From NCBI RefSeq assembly GCF_028453695.1, contig NC_135781.1:20087640-20151639 (forward strand): a DNA stretch of 64,000 nucleotides. Reading direction: 5' to 3'. Below are positions 1 through 11,990 of the stretch, in pieces. The DNA comes from Augochlora pura (lineage: Eukaryota; Arthropoda; Insecta; Hymenoptera; Halictidae). Position numbers and translations under genes: made by a program. How positions within the stretch are numbered: the first letter of the stretch is position 1; each line of letters begins with the position of its first letter. The notes below the pieces were generated by a model. That model ran no database searches. It was not told the origin of the DNA and was given only the letters and a program-made list of their open reading frames with translations.

Positions 1-1080
1 AATTCTTCCTGCCGTTTTCTTGCCGACGGAAGTTCCCAGGGAACCATGTAGAAACACCGAATCGTTCGCAACTTAGAACCGAAGCATTCTTTTATTTTAT
101 TATTGTTTCGTTTCGTTACTAATTCCATACTGGAAAACCCTTCAAAATTACAGATATTTCATTCTTTATTTTAACTCGCAGGTATTAAGGCAAGGTAAAA
201 TATCGTTTTGCCGTAATTCGGAAATTTCAGTTTAATACATTGCTAAAATTACAGTATGAATAAATGAATTTCGTATGATTGAAATAAAATCGACGGCGTG
301 GAATGTATATATTACGTCAGAAGAGATGTCTGCATTGTAGAGGTTATATAGGTTCGAGTGCAAAAGGTTGAAATTGTTGAAATGATAAAAGTATTTTTTG
401 AGAAGTAAATATATCTATTTATTCATACCATTTTTCAATAATACATGTGGAATATCTGGATAAATGCCTTGTTCTTCTACAACACAAAAAGAAGACACCT
501 GGTTTTGTAGGTGTTTCTTCTGGTATTAATCATACTATACTTTCTCTACTTTTGAGTTGCGAATAGGAATGAAACTTCATAAAATTTGTTACGAAAATAG
601 AAATATTCATCTTATCCGATAAGTTGAACATAAATATTTTTATTTATAAAATGCTTTACAACGATATGAAAAATTCAAATTAATCTATTACATGTCTGTA
701 TGTACTTTACAACAGCTATATAATGCAATAAAACAGTTATTGTAAACTCCGAAGAAACCTTGGAAAAAATATCTTTTTCAAGATAATTGTATTTCCAAAT
801 CATTCAAATAGCATATAAAATATTTGTTGCATCTCTGTTTTTTGAGGATATCTTTAAACGGTTTTACTTCGATGGACCACCCTATGCAATAGTATCTTTC
901 TCCCTAAAGAAACGAATTGCAACGGATAATAAAAATAGCACAAGACATCTCTCACGGTCCTCGACAAATCGCCTCCATTTAAAAAAAAAATCAATATTTA
1001 CAAGTTGCCGCACTTTTACTGTAAGTGTGTAACAAGTAGTTCCAGTGATAACAAAATTTCGATGCTCCAGAAACATTTCC
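1..1080. other. AT-rich noncoding stretch
   Basis: No open frame with recognisable protein similarity and no inverted-repeat element was found here. The short open frames near 787-1076 overlap on opposite strands and look random. Confidence 0.5.
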
Positions 1081-2200
1081 CGAAGCTGTTAAGCTCGAAG
1101 GAATCGGAAGAAAAGAAACGCGTTTTCTACGACCCGTGAAACCAAGGAGACCTTTTAAAGGAAAAAGGGCAGGGTGGCCGAATGGATGTGATCGAGTACA
1201 GAGGTTCCCGGACAATAGTCCCAGATTAATTCCTTTTCCACTCGGCCGTCGATTCGCTTTCAACGATCCATTAGACGAAACCGCAATCGTCGCGTTCCCC
1301 GCAGCTCCCGCTTGGCCGTCTCTCCACGCAAACACGTTTCTCGGTTTGATGGCTTCCTGTCCACGGATTTGTTCGTATCGAGAGCGACACGGGGGCTCGC
1401 GTGTCCCCCGGGGACGCGCGCGTGTACCACGACCTTTACGGCTCGTGTAGAAATCAGCCGCGATCAAAAGTGAGAAAGAGTGAGAGAAAGAGAGAGAGGG
1501 GGAGAGAGAGAGAGAGAGGGAGAGGGAGAGAGAGAGAGAGAAGGTGGGAAAAGGAGAGAGAAAGAGAAAGAAAGGGAGAAAAGAGAGTGGCAGATGTAAG
1601 GGCCCGGCTGATTGGTTAGGCAAAAGGACCGAGGGATTAATCTGGTTATGGCATGCAACCGAGTGCGTTAAAGCTCGCGCCACTTAGATGGACGGAGTGT
1701 TTCGTCCTGGTAGCGAGATTACCCTTGTACACGCGGCGCTGTAAATATAAGTCCATTGTAAATATAAATCTATCCGGCCAGTGGTCCTGTCACGCGCAAC
1801 CCCAGCTAGACCGTAATACGTTTGCATCGCCGGACTGCGGCTATTTCATTCCGTCGTTCCTCGTATTTCCTTCCCACCTTTCGTCCGGTTTCGTCCCTTT
1901 TGATCCCCCATGCCCGGGCCCCCTTAGCCGACAGGGCCCGCGTTGTTTCAACGCGCCTCACCGCGGAATAATGGACGAGTGGAGCGGCAGGTGAGTTCCG
2001 AGCTCGACCGTTGTCCTCCGGAAACGATCCGAACTCCTCGCAACGCGTCATTTCGACCGACTTATTGTGCTAATCCCGCGGATTCCCTCCGTTTTCAGCG
2101 GCCCCGATTCAGGCTAGTCGTGTCGAGCTAGTAATAGTTTACCCATGATCTCATTCCCCGGCCTCGTTCCTACCTTTGCGCGATTTCTGCCGGTATCGAA
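1081..2200. other. GC/CpG-rich block 1, candidate regulatory DNA
   Basis: The block is visibly GC-rich with many CpGs and is split by a long purine tract at 1482-1587. Open frames on both strands run through the purine tract and have low-complexity translations, so I do not call them genes. At 1971-1990 an ATG is followed by seven codons and a GTGAGT, a possible but unsupported first exon. Function as enhancer or promoter is inference from composition only. Confidence 0.35.
1482..1587. repeat. (GA)n polypurine tract
   Basis: About 105 bases of almost pure purine on the plus strand, mostly GA dinucleotides with AAAG and GGGA variants, broken by a single T near 1545. Tracts of this kind can form triplex (H-DNA). 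It creates the Ser/Leu-rich or Arg/Glu-rich frames seen on both strands, which are artefacts. Confidence 0.9.
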
Positions 2201-2313
2201 AGTTTTACTTTAAAAAAATTTGTGCAAATTCATGTTTTTATAGTTTGACCGTTTATTTTGGAAGTGGTGCAAGTTCTTTGTTTCGAGAAAATTAAAGATT
2301 AAAGATTAATTTA

Positions 2314-2578
2314 TTAACCTTATAGGCACGGCTGGATTTTGCCCTAGTGAAATTTTTCATAACTAAATTATCATTTCTCTTAATATATGTATATTTTGTT
2401 GGTATAGCTATACATAGTATTAGTGATATACTGTATGATATACTAGTGTATATTCTTTTCATAGTCCATATATATTTTCACTTTGATTGTTTACTTTAAT
2501 AACTAATAATACAATTGAGTAAAGCGCGAAACATCTGCCAAACCCATCTATAGTGGCGCGTCGTACCTAAGAGGTTAA
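2314..2578. mobile_element. T1 family TTAA-flanked MITE, copy 1
   Basis: A 265-bp non-coding element beginning TTAA then CCTTATAGGCACGGCTGG and ending ...CGTCGTACCTAAGAGG then TTAA. The last ~15 bases are the reverse complement of the first. Two other copies (20303-20540 and 45617-45848) share the interior, including AACTAAATTA near the left end and ACAATTGAGTAAAGC near the right end. TTAA flanks and CCT/CCC-type ends are the hallmark of piggyBac-type elements. No transposase is encoded, so it would be moved in trans. Confidence 0.85.
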
Positions 2579-3829
2579 TTGATTCAGAAATATAAATTAA
2601 TTGCGCCAAGTCTGGCAATATTTTCACTAATTTATCAGTGTGTAATTTGATTATATAAGTTTTTCAGGCCTATTTAACTAAAATAATATACATTTAAGGG
2701 ATACCAGTGGACTTACATTACTGTCATAATTAACCGATCGTAAATATCATTTAATCTCAATTTTGGAAACATAATTAACCTCTTCAAGGATGAATTTTTA
2801 TAATAGGAAACAATCTATTTAATTGTTTCTTTTTTATTTATCATCCATCTGATTTCATTCGATGAAGTTTGGTTAGTATTGGTAAGGGATTCTGTAGCAA
2901 ATAGTTTTTCAACTGATTATCATTTTCTTTGCACTTCGAATAATCATAATTTTAAGAAAACTAAACGTACACATAGTTTGCCAAAGGTATGAAGATGTTA
3001 ACATTTAAGATATATTTTGTATTAATCCAATCTTGTTTATATATAATAACAAAATATAAAATAGGAATAGTATTTATTTATTTCGTACATTAATTACATT
3101 TATATATTGTTAAACTTAACATAAAATATTGCTATTATTTATTTGTGCTCGGTGTTTGGCAATGTTATAAAATACTCACGATGCACAGCAGGTATATAAA
3201 TTAATATAAATTGCAGTACAGAACAGTTTTGACGCTTTTGTGAGCAGAATATTTGTTTGTTTTATTCATTTCTAATTTATTTTAATATGGTCGTATTAAC
3301 TATGGAGTCACTTGTGATCACATGTTTTACAGTATTAACATATATGACATATAAATACATTAATATAAATAGGTTTTACGATGTAGTACTATAAATCTTC
3401 ATGCAGAAAATCATTTTTTACGTGGATTGCAAGGAACAGGAACTTTATAAACATTCGTTTCTGTTTTGAATAATTTGAATAAATTATAACTAATATAATC
3501 AGAGTGCAAAAACCTTTAATAGTATCACTGTTTTATGTTAAATCTACTCAATTTTCCAAGAAATACATAACATTCGCAGTTTAGTTGTTATAACAAATAA
3601 TTTCGAATATTGTATGATTTGTTAAACTCATCTTCTGGTCACTTTTTATAAAGGAATGTAAGACCAGCACATTACAGTAATATACTTTCAATAATATTAC
3701 TACTATCGATGACTATAAATATCTATTCCGTATATTTACATACTTTTACATACAGTGCTAAATTAAAACTTCAATCACTTGTGCAATAAATAGCTTAGCG
3801 TGTCGACAGTCATGTATTAATTTATTCAC

Positions 3830-3990
3830 AACTTAAGCGTCTTTGGATAACAAAGAATTCAGACATCGGAGATCCGTATAACCAAAGTCCTACTGCACTA
3901 TCAAAACAAAAAATTCATGTTAACATCAACTATTTTGTACTTGCCGCCTTGTGCTAAAGAGTATATAACAATACTTATAATAAATATAAG
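3830..3990. repeat. Dispersed repeat shared with 15060-15200
   Basis: TCTTTGGATAACAAAG and the following ~55 bases, including GTATAACCAAAGTCCTACTGC, match TCTTTGGATAATACAAG and GGTAACCAAGGTACTGC at 15067-15125 with scattered differences. This looks like two old copies of one interspersed element whose ends I cannot define. Confidence 0.5.
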
Positions 3991-4040
3991 TTAATTATTG
4001 CATAAAAGTGTGTTCTCTTTTAAATGAGTATAATAGAGTG

Positions 4041-4235
4041 TTAACCCTTTGTACTCGAAGCTATTTCAAATTCATTCCAAGCATATGAAATTGGGTCACG
4101 TGACTCATATAACAATTACATTTTCAACAATTTTGTTAAATCTAAGCTTTTGGCATATCTATAAAAATAATTTTGGAACGTGTTATAACAATTTTAATGG
4201 CGTCGCAGAGTCGCCACTCGAGTGCTAAGAGTTAA
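4041..4235. mobile_element. T2 family TTAA-flanked MITE
   Basis: A 195-bp element starting TTAACCCTTTGTACTCGAAG and ending CCACTCGAGTGCTAAGAGTTAA, whose reverse complement is TTAACTCTTAGCACTCGAG. The terminal inverted repeat is about 18 bases with a few differences and ends on TTAA at both sides. The interior segment TTAAATCTAAGCTTTTGG recurs in the longer relative at 55462-55951. It carries no coding capacity and is probably piggyBac-related. Confidence 0.75.
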
Positions 4236-4240
4236 AATGG

Positions 4241-5100
4241 AATTTGCATAACGATTTGACGATCGAATATGTTGACCGTGGATTACACGTTACTTGTGAA
4301 CCAGCCTGTAGAAGCCGCCGGTTTCCGAGCTCGCCGCGAAATCGTGCATCGCGTAGGTCCTCGTGAACACTTTTCCTTCGGCGTCGTGGCCGCCGGTGAA
4401 TGCGGACTTAAATTTACGCTGTGCACTCGACACGAAAGATTTTATTATCGCGGCCGACTATTCATCACGTCCCCAGTTTCCGAAACAAGTAACCGAAAGG
4501 CTAATTCCACGAAATGAATATAAAATGTCCCAATGGTATCCTCATTAGCGTTTCATGATATTGCACCGTTTTTAAGATTTACGGTGTCCATGCGGGTGGT
4601 GGATACACCGTATCGCGTCGTCGGCAATTTTTTAAAACGTCTCGACGGCCGGCGCGCACACACCGCTCGGCGCACGGGCACAGCTCGGGCCCCGATGTAA
4701 ATATTTAAATATTCCCACCCGACGGATAATTAATGTGCCGCTAATAAAGCGCTCGGAGCGAGCAGTGTGTCGCGCGGGGAATGTGGGTCAATTAAACCGA
4801 CGCGGTCGATTAGAAGCGAGCCGATTAGGCACTAACTTAATAATCATTTGCATTTGAAATCTCCGGTTACTTTCACTTTTCGATTTAATGGCTCGCCGCG
4901 AAGAAATTCGCTGGGCCGTGATCTCGACTCTTGTTCGCATTATGCAGTTGCTCTTGTCCCGAGAAATCACTTGCTACCGCCGAGAATTATGGCTAGGAGG
5001 ACCCGTTGCGAGTCTTTTACTTTACGATCCTTAACGCGTTGCGTGCCGAAAATCATTCCCAAGAATTTCCACGAAGTCGAAGTAAGCTAACTGAATGAAA
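4241..5100. other. GC/CpG-rich block 2, candidate regulatory DNA
   Basis: CpG-rich DNA with embedded AT motifs: a perfect 14-bp palindrome AATATTTAAATATT at 4700-4713 and a homeodomain-like ATAATTAAT at 4726-4734, within 4650-4790. Open frames here overlap on both strands and are not recognisable. An enhancer role is inference. Confidence 0.35.
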
Positions 5101-6899
5101 ATGAAGCTGGAATGTTAAAAACTTGTTTAGCGGATGGTGTTGAATAAAATTCAGTTTGTTCAAATGTATTCATTGTAAAAACGAAATGTGAAAACTAATT
5201 AAAAGTTAGTGTCACCCATATGTGACCATAAAATGTTTTTCCATTGCGATTATTATCCAATTTTGTGAATATGTTATTAATCTGCTGATCGTTATCACGA
5301 TCTCACGCATTTCTTTTAAAGTGAAAGAAAATTTGATTCGTCTGTTATCAAAATTTAAGCATGAAAGTAGATCGTACCATACGAGCAATAAAAATTGTCT
5401 GGTGTTATCATAGAAATTGTTAACAACGAAGAAGTGCGAATCAACGTAGCTGTATAAGAAATCATAGTACAAGGGGATGAATAACTGCACTGTGTTCCAA
5501 AAAAGGTTAATTAGGTTCTTTTAAATGGTAACTTCGAAAGAAATTATTAAATTGTATTACGCAAGATAATTCCACTCTCTACGAATAAAGTCTATGGTCA
5601 GTCTGTAATCTCACAGGACTAAAGAAATGCAACGCTTTTTACTCGCAATCGCTCACTGATAAGCGCAATAGTAAATCCCGCGGTGTATCACAGTTTTTCA
5701 GAAAAAGTACAATCGACCCGCAAAGTCTCGCGCGTGTTTTGCATTTAAAAAAATCCTGCGGGATTAATAAATTTGGCACCGTCGGATCGAAGCGTTTCAC
5801 GTTTATGCTAATTCTTGCGGCAGTACCAGTTCCCGTCCTCTCTCTCGCGCGCTCCCTCTGTCTGTCTGTCTTTTATCTTGCTATAAAAGAAAAAATTGTT
5901 TAATTCACGCAAAGTCCTGTGCTAAGGATGAATTATTATATTTGCGGTGCGGGAATTGTGTTTACCTAGAGATTTGTGACGCTGAAATCGATAATGTCAG
6001 AATGGGGATGACGGCTGACCTCGTTCAAGTCTGAACAAAGTGTGCATAACACGAAAAGAATTTAAATGATGTATAGTACAATTATAATTGATAAACTGGC
6101 AAAACGCGATAAAGATATCCAGGTTATGGAAATGTGAAAATGACTTGGAAATAAACTTGAATGTAATATTAAGTTAGCTCTTTGTACTATAATAACGAAT
6201 CAGACTACTAAACATGAATATTATTATTTGTGTTATTGAAAATTGACTATTTTCTGGTAAAAACTTCGTAGTGAAAGAAAACAAAGAAATATGAAGAAGC
6301 AAAAATTATGTCTCGGTTTCATTAGGAAAATTACGATATGCGAGATGTCGAATGTCAATTCTAAAAATTCTCACAATGTTAAAGTCATGCAGTTAATACA
6401 ATCAAAGCTAGAAAATTAAAATTTCCTTACTCTTTTGTATTCTAAAACTTTTTGTAGCATTCAGTTTGTTCGATCAGGATGAACTTCTCAATGATATTAA
6501 AAATTATTATGATAAGCACGAAAAAGTATGAATTAACATAGCTATAAAAGAAATCGTAGTATTGATAGTTAAACGGCACAGAATTGAAACGATTTACGAA
6601 GAAAAAGACAATTTATAAAGTCAGAGTGACCACAGAATCGTTGATAAAGCTAGACCTAAACCGAACACTCGCATGTTTGCAGCGTTTCGGATTTCCTGAT
6701 CAGAGGTTCGCGAAGGGCGCGTCAAACGGTCGTCGTTGTTTCACACTTTTTAGTAACGTTTTTTAATATGTACCATGAATTGGTTAACGATGATGATCAA
6801 GGGGGCGCAAACTCGGCGAGACGTTGCGCGTCTTGTCAGACAGAGGAAATCGGATGAAGCTGTAGTGTAGTCAATGTATCATTTCGAATGTAAGTACTT
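5101..6899. other. AT-rich noncoding stretch
   Basis: No gene recognised. Two short segments resemble each other: CGAATCAACGTAGCTGTATAAGAAATC-type sequence near 5437-5465 and its relative near 6528-6556, each also preceded by ATTCAGTTTGTTC (5149 and 6461). This suggests two diverged copies of one dispersed repeat. A short CT-rich tract lies near 5838-5872. Confidence 0.4.
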
Positions 6900-7640
6900 C
6901 AAAGGCGTATTATTATTCCCTTGTGCCGTGACGTGGAAAGGGGAAACGTGACACGCCGCAATATTCAGGCTGACGATACCGTGCGCGGCGTGTGTGCTTC
7001 GACATTCTGAAGGCGGATGGACGTGCAAATCACGCGATCGCCGCCGCTGCACCGCTACCTTCGACTCGCAGATGCCGGCGTGCTGGGTGGCGGCGGTAAT
7101 TGCATGTAATTTTTGCTATAGATTAAGAATCGAGGCGAGCCCGTTTCTCTCTACCTCTCTCCTCCTTCCTCCCTTCTCTCTCTCTCTCTCTCTCTTCCTG
7201 TCTCTCTCCTTCCTTCGTCCTTTCTCTCTCTCCGTCTTGCTCGTGCCGACTCGCTCTTTAGCGCCGAGTACAAAAATTAACCGTTCGGTTTACACGAAAC
7301 GTCCAAAGAAGGCCAGCGGTCTTCTGGGACAGCTTTTACGGCGGCCCTGTCTCTCGATCGACACCGTTGATCGATCTCATTGTTCCGTACGATCACCGGC
7401 CTCGATTAAACGGCAAACCAACGAGAACATTCCTGGAACGCGACTCCTTGCGCAATTTCGACCGAATAAAGGAACTGGTAACGGCACACGATGAATGCCT
7501 CGGGAACAAACCTTTTTGCCTCGGTTTCGAATTCTTTTTTTTTCGTACGTATACAGAGTGCGTGGATTGTGTATTTTAATGGGAACCACGGACGATTTCT
7601 ATTTTTTTTTTCTGTTAGTTCGCTTCCACGCGGTCGTGAT
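6900..7640. other. GC-rich block 3 with pyrimidine tract
   Basis: Moderately GC-rich DNA containing the CT tract at 7146-7236. The 166-codon plus frame at 6994-7494 owes its length to this tract and its product is low-complexity, so I reject it as a gene. Confidence 0.35.
7146..7236. repeat. (CT)n polypyrimidine tract
   Basis: About 90 bases dominated by TCTCTC with CCTT variants and few purines on the plus strand. It is the pyrimidine counterpart of the purine tract at 1482-1587. Confidence 0.9.
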
Positions 7641-9230
7641 TTGCTAGTTTGAGTGTAGCTTGGTTTGCGAGCACTGCTTGTAGCAGCTTAATGAGAGATT
7701 TATTATTGAAGTTTGATAAATGGTCTCACCGACAATCGGATACTATGGTATCAAATACAGGGTATTACGTATTTTTTCTTATATATTTTGACAGTGTGTT
7801 CTACAACAAAATAAGACTAAAATGTCATATGATAAGAAGTCCGTAAATGCTTTGAATTTGTGATCAAAATGCAAAATAAAGTGCTGTTAAATATATTTAT
7901 AGTCCTTACGCGACAAGAAGACACCTGTACGTTTTGTGTTCGCCATCTTACTGTCTACCCCCTTGCCGCAATTATTAGTTGCTATTGGCCGCCGTCGATC
8001 TTCGCACTATTTCCAGCCAGTAGCCACCGATAGTGGCGGCAGCGGGGCAACTAGTTAAAACAGGAATGTGTACAGAAAGTTGCTTTCTTGTCGCATGAAG
8101 ACTTTATATGTCCATTTCAAAATGACGCTCGCCTCTATTTACAATTTATTGAATTTATTGTTGACTTCAGTGGGTTGTCAGATTGTTGATTCTCTTCGCA
8201 GGCGATGTTAATTTTTGTAATCAATTCGTCCCTTGTACGTGTGTGTTATCATATCTTTGACAGTTCATAGTTTAACACATTTCGAGCCACGTGTACAACC
8301 GATGGTACATGCTTGTATGTTTATTTAATGCGTTAAAAAATGGTTTATAACAAATCTAGAATTAAAGTATTAATTTCCACCAGAAGAATGGATCGTAATG
8401 AGTTTATTTAATTATTACATATACGATAATTAATAACTGCGGATAGTAGACCAAGTTTAAGTAAAATAACAAATGACTAGAGTGAAGAGTCGAGTATGCA
8501 ACGTGTTAATCATAAATTCTCAACAAAGCATCTATGGACTTTCTGCTATATAACATCTTAGTCTTATTCTCACATGTCAAGCACACTCACGAGATAGTTA
8601 CGAAAAAATGCAAAATACCATCCCTATTTGTGCACGCGTGTTTGCTCGACAAGGAAAAAATAATAAATCGAATTTTACCCAAAATAATAAAAACCATCGT
8701 TTTTAAAATAGAAGAGTGTTTCTAAATCGTATATGATCTATATCTGTAATCTGATAGGATAAAACTTGTATTACCAGTAGACTAAGTTTATTAGAAGAAA
8801 TGTAAGCCAGATGAATATTCCTTTTCTCTATGAATCATTTTAAGATATTTTAACGATATGAAACTATTCCACCAGTCTTATAATTTCTCCATAGCTTTGT
8901 ACTTTATCGTTTTCATAAAAAATATATAAAATTCGCAGAGTTTTTCTTAAATCCAAAATCCAACATCTGTAATAACATTGTTCTTCAAATATGGTTTTCA
9001 ACACAACTAAGAATTCTATTTTTATTCGCTATATTTCTGGCTCGCCAAAGATATAATAATTAATATTCCTGTAATAAACTATCAATCAAGCTTTCATTCA
9101 ATTTCCACTTTCATAGAGCATTTCCTAAAATTGTAGACAATAGAAATAGTTCAGCTGCGATACATGTTATTCCAGTAAAAATAAAATATAAATTTCGCTA
9201 ATGTTCATTAGTATCGATGTTTTCTACATT
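7641..9230. other. AT-rich noncoding stretch
   Basis: Apart from the inverted-repeat element at 7901-8103 I see nothing recognisable. The 63-codon frame at 8534-8725 has no recognisable similarity. Confidence 0.45.
7901..8103. mobile_element. 203-bp inverted-repeat element with TTAT flanks
   Basis: The left end AGTCCTTACGCGACAAGAAG matches the reverse complement of the right end, AGTCTTCATGCGACAAGAAA, at about 16 of 20 positions. A direct TTAT lies outside each end (7897-7900 and 8104-8107), consistent with a short target duplication. The centre (7950-8060) is unusually GC-rich for its surroundings. There is no coding capacity. Superfamily is not assignable from ends alone. Confidence 0.65.
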
Positions 9231-9860
9231 TTACAGATCCGTGCACGATACAAATCACAACGAAATTCGGGGAGCATGATTTGCGACCGAGCCCCCCGCC
9301 TAATTAATATTTGAACAGCGTAGGAGGTGCGACGCCGAAAAGAAACACGGGGACCGATCGACCGGAAGACATTGGCACGAAAGTGTGCCCAAGCGACCGA
9401 AAAGTTCGCGGAATCGCAAAATTTCGAAGGCGTGTTTAGAGTCCATCAGCCGCGGCGCGGCGGCGGCGCTCGCTCATTCGACGCGGAGAGACCCGGCCCG
9501 GGCCTCTCATTTGCCGCTGGATTGTACCGGTACGTTAATGTATCGTTGCACGCCACCGTCGAGGGAGGTTTACCGGTGCCAGCGAGACACACTCTCACAC
9601 GCTTTGGATCTCGCACGTTCTGAAAACTCCGCGGCGATTGAATCCCCCGCGAATCGTCTTCGAGGCAACCGAAATTCAATCGCTGGCTGGCGATTGCGAT
9701 TGCTGGATAAATGGCGCAAAACCTCATCGTATCTTTCAACGAAGCGAAACTATTACTGCAAAAAGAAGATGCTTCTCAGGAAAAATTCCTCTGCGAAATT
9801 TATACCGCAATTCTTTTGTAAGTAGCAATGTGCGAAACGTATCCAGGAAGTAGAGCGAAA
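9231..9860. other. GC/CpG-rich block 4, candidate regulatory DNA
   Basis: Highly CpG-rich, with a GGCGGCGGC run near 9455-9470. Three overlapping frames of 70-146 codons in different phases and on both strands have no recognisable domains; this is the pattern expected of GC-rich non-coding DNA. Confidence 0.35.
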
Positions 9861-10499
9861 TCGATTGCAGAAGAAAAGCGAAAGATTGTTTCGAAATTAA
9901 TGCATTGTACCCATTGGATTTCATACACGTTAAATTATTTTTCTAAAGCGCCTGTTTTTGTGGAATGCGACAAATTCTCGGCCAATTTTGTTGACTTTTA
10001 GATTTAGTAGATTGACATGAAATGATTCTGTAATTCGCTGATGTCAATGAGTTAATACTCTTCATTCTGAAGTAGTTTCCCAGTATATTGGCTGTTCTAT
10101 TTCCTTACACTTATTAAGCAAGCAAAATGATGTGTTAGTGTGATACTGTTCCCTCAATATCCACTTGGTAGATTGTCAGGAGACACGCATCTGTAGTAAT
10201 GGAAAATTCTTTTCGTGGTGAATTTTATTGGGATCGGTAGGATTAAAATCATCTGCACAACTGAACCGTTCGTGTGATATAATAGAGTAGAGTATAGTAA
10301 AATGAAAGATCTATATTCTTTTATTATGTTTGCACATCAACACGTTAGGTTCAAGGAATAAACTTCTTTCTGTATATATTTTTAATTCTCAGGCAGAAAA
10401 ATTGCAGCATCTACCCCTAAATCGATTATTTTAAAGATCTGTGCTATCGATACTTATCTGAAAAATACAAGAAGTACATATTTTCAAAACCGATTCTAA
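9861..10499. other. AT-rich noncoding stretch
   Basis: No coding signal or repeat recognised. The last four bases (CTAA, 10496-10499) are the left target duplication of the following solo LTR. Confidence 0.45.
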
Positions 10500-10842
10500 T
10501 GTTAGGTACCCAGCTGATTACTCATCTAGCTATGAGAATCACCTATTGACTAATGCATCATTTCTCTATCCGTCACCCGTCCAAAATTCAAGCAGAACTT
10601 AAATTAATCACCCCGTAGCCAAGGGCTACCCCCCTCAACTTTTTCGGTTTACGATAAAATATATAAAGGCCCCGAAAAACCCCAGGAGTTCTCAGAACGG
10701 ACTGTGTATTTTACGAAGGTATCACGTTGAATCTTCAAGAAGTTTTCCATAATTACTGTTGTTTCGAGTGAACGAATAACTCGTAATAAATATAGTTATT
10801 ATTATTATAAATGTTGAACATTTCTTCACCCGGATCACAACA
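10500..10842 (+). mobile_element. Solo LTR of an LTR retrotransposon
   Basis: A 343-bp unit begins TGTTAGGTACCC and ends ATCACAACA, i.e. TG...CA termini. The four bases before it (CTAA, 10496-10499) are repeated directly after it (10843-10846), a clean 4-bp target-site duplication. Inside are a TATA-like AATATATAAAGG near 10659-10669 and an AATAAA at 10785-10790, in the order expected of U3-R-U5. No internal region follows, so it is best explained as the product of recombination between two LTRs. Ty3/gypsy is the likely superfamily from the 4-bp duplication, but that is inference. Confidence 0.8.
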
Positions 10843-10890
10843 CTAATATAAAACTGAAAATTCAAGTGCATAGAGTACTAAAGCTGTTGC

Positions 10891-11990
10891 GTTTAGAAAC
10901 AGGTGTTTACAAGCTGCGCCAAATAACCCTCAGTGTTAGTGTCGCCGGACGAATGACTATAATACCACGGGATTCTATGCGACCATTGATTCCTCGAATC
11001 ATAAGCTCATGACGCAGCAATCAAAACGTTATTATTTGCGGGCACGGCGCGAGTTCGATGGCAGTCAATGCGGCGTGTAACAAGAACGCGAGCCGCATAA
11101 ACAGGAGCCATTTTGCGCTGGGAACAAAAACATGGGACATGTTGTTACGCAGATTAGCGGCATTGGAAACGCGACACCGCGCGACAGTAGGGCTTTGTCG
11201 TAGTTAATGCACGGGTATCGCGGCAGACGCGCGGACCAAGCCCTTACAAAATTAATTCCATTCGCTAGCAGACGATGAATCGCGACCGATTCTCCCGTTG
11301 CAACTTATTATCGAGCCACTCGTACGTAGCCAGACGCGTGTACACGAGAACTCTTTAGAAAATGAGTTCACACGACGCCGGGCTCGGGGTGTTGGGCGTC
11401 GAGTGGCGGACAAGGAACAGGGAGAGAAGTCGGAAAGGAAATAGCCAATCACGCAAATGAGGACACAAAGGCGCGACGGGTCCGCCCGTTAATTGGCATA
11501 CGTTAATTAATACACGGCCCTCTTTGTTGGGCTGCATCGACGTCTGTCTGCGCGTCGGAACGAGGCGACACTTCACCGAGAGCCGGCTCGCGGAAATTGC
11601 ATTCCGAACCTGATAGATTGTATCCCCCCCCCCCTCTCTCTCTCTCTCTCTCCCCCTCTCTCTCTCTCTCACCTACCCCCACACTGGATCTTGTTTCCTG
11701 AAATCGCAGCACGAACCGCGTCTTTAATTAGAGCGTCATCCATATTCATAAACATAGATTATTGTCTCGTCCCACCTCGCAAGATCTACTTCTGGCTCGA
11801 GCTTTCCGCCGCGATCTCTCACCCTTTTTTCCCCCATTTCGCACCATTATAGCACCCGCGAAGCTTGCCAGCGATTCAATTACGAAAACGCGCCGATCTG
11901 TAAACAGATTAAGGTGATTCCGCTGCGGGAAAATTGTATAAACGCGAGGATGCTTCGCAGCGTTTGGCATCGCTGTTCGATCGAAATCAG
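10891..11990. other. GC/CpG-rich block 5, candidate regulatory DNA
   Basis: CpG-rich DNA with an AACATG-GGA-CATGTT inverted motif at 11129-11143 and the C-run plus CT tract at 11626-11671. The minus-strand frames at 11252-11712 run through this tract in two phases and look spurious. Confidence 0.35.
11626..11671. repeat. C-run followed by (CT)n microsatellite
   Basis: An uninterrupted cytosine run of about 13 bases followed by CT dinucleotides with one CCCC interruption. Confidence 0.9.

Larger units (their letters stand above)
2201..4040. other. AT-rich noncoding stretch with mobile-element copies
   Basis: AT-rich DNA carrying the T1 element at 2314-2578 and a possible weak TTAA-ended inverted pair at 2775-3001 (TTAACCTCTTCA facing TTAACATCTTCA in reverse). 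The part near 3835-3900 resembles 15064-15120 (see that entry). No coding signal was seen. Confidence 0.5.

Noticed and set aside
491..520. Small hairpin GAAGACACCT...AGGTGTTTCTTC
   Set aside because: The stem is only six base pairs before a bulge and would not support a miRNA or terminator call.
1171..1215. GGGTGGCCGAATGG, resembling a tRNA-Leu/Ser D-arm
   Set aside because: No matching anticodon, T-arm or acceptor pairing downstream.
991..1683. 230-codon minus-strand open frame
   Set aside because: A large part is the translation of the GA/CT tract, giving a Ser-Leu run. No domain seen.
1971..1990. Possible short first coding exon (ATG, seven codons, GTGAGT)
   Set aside because: Short ATG-to-donor strings are common by chance, and no following exon could be recognised.
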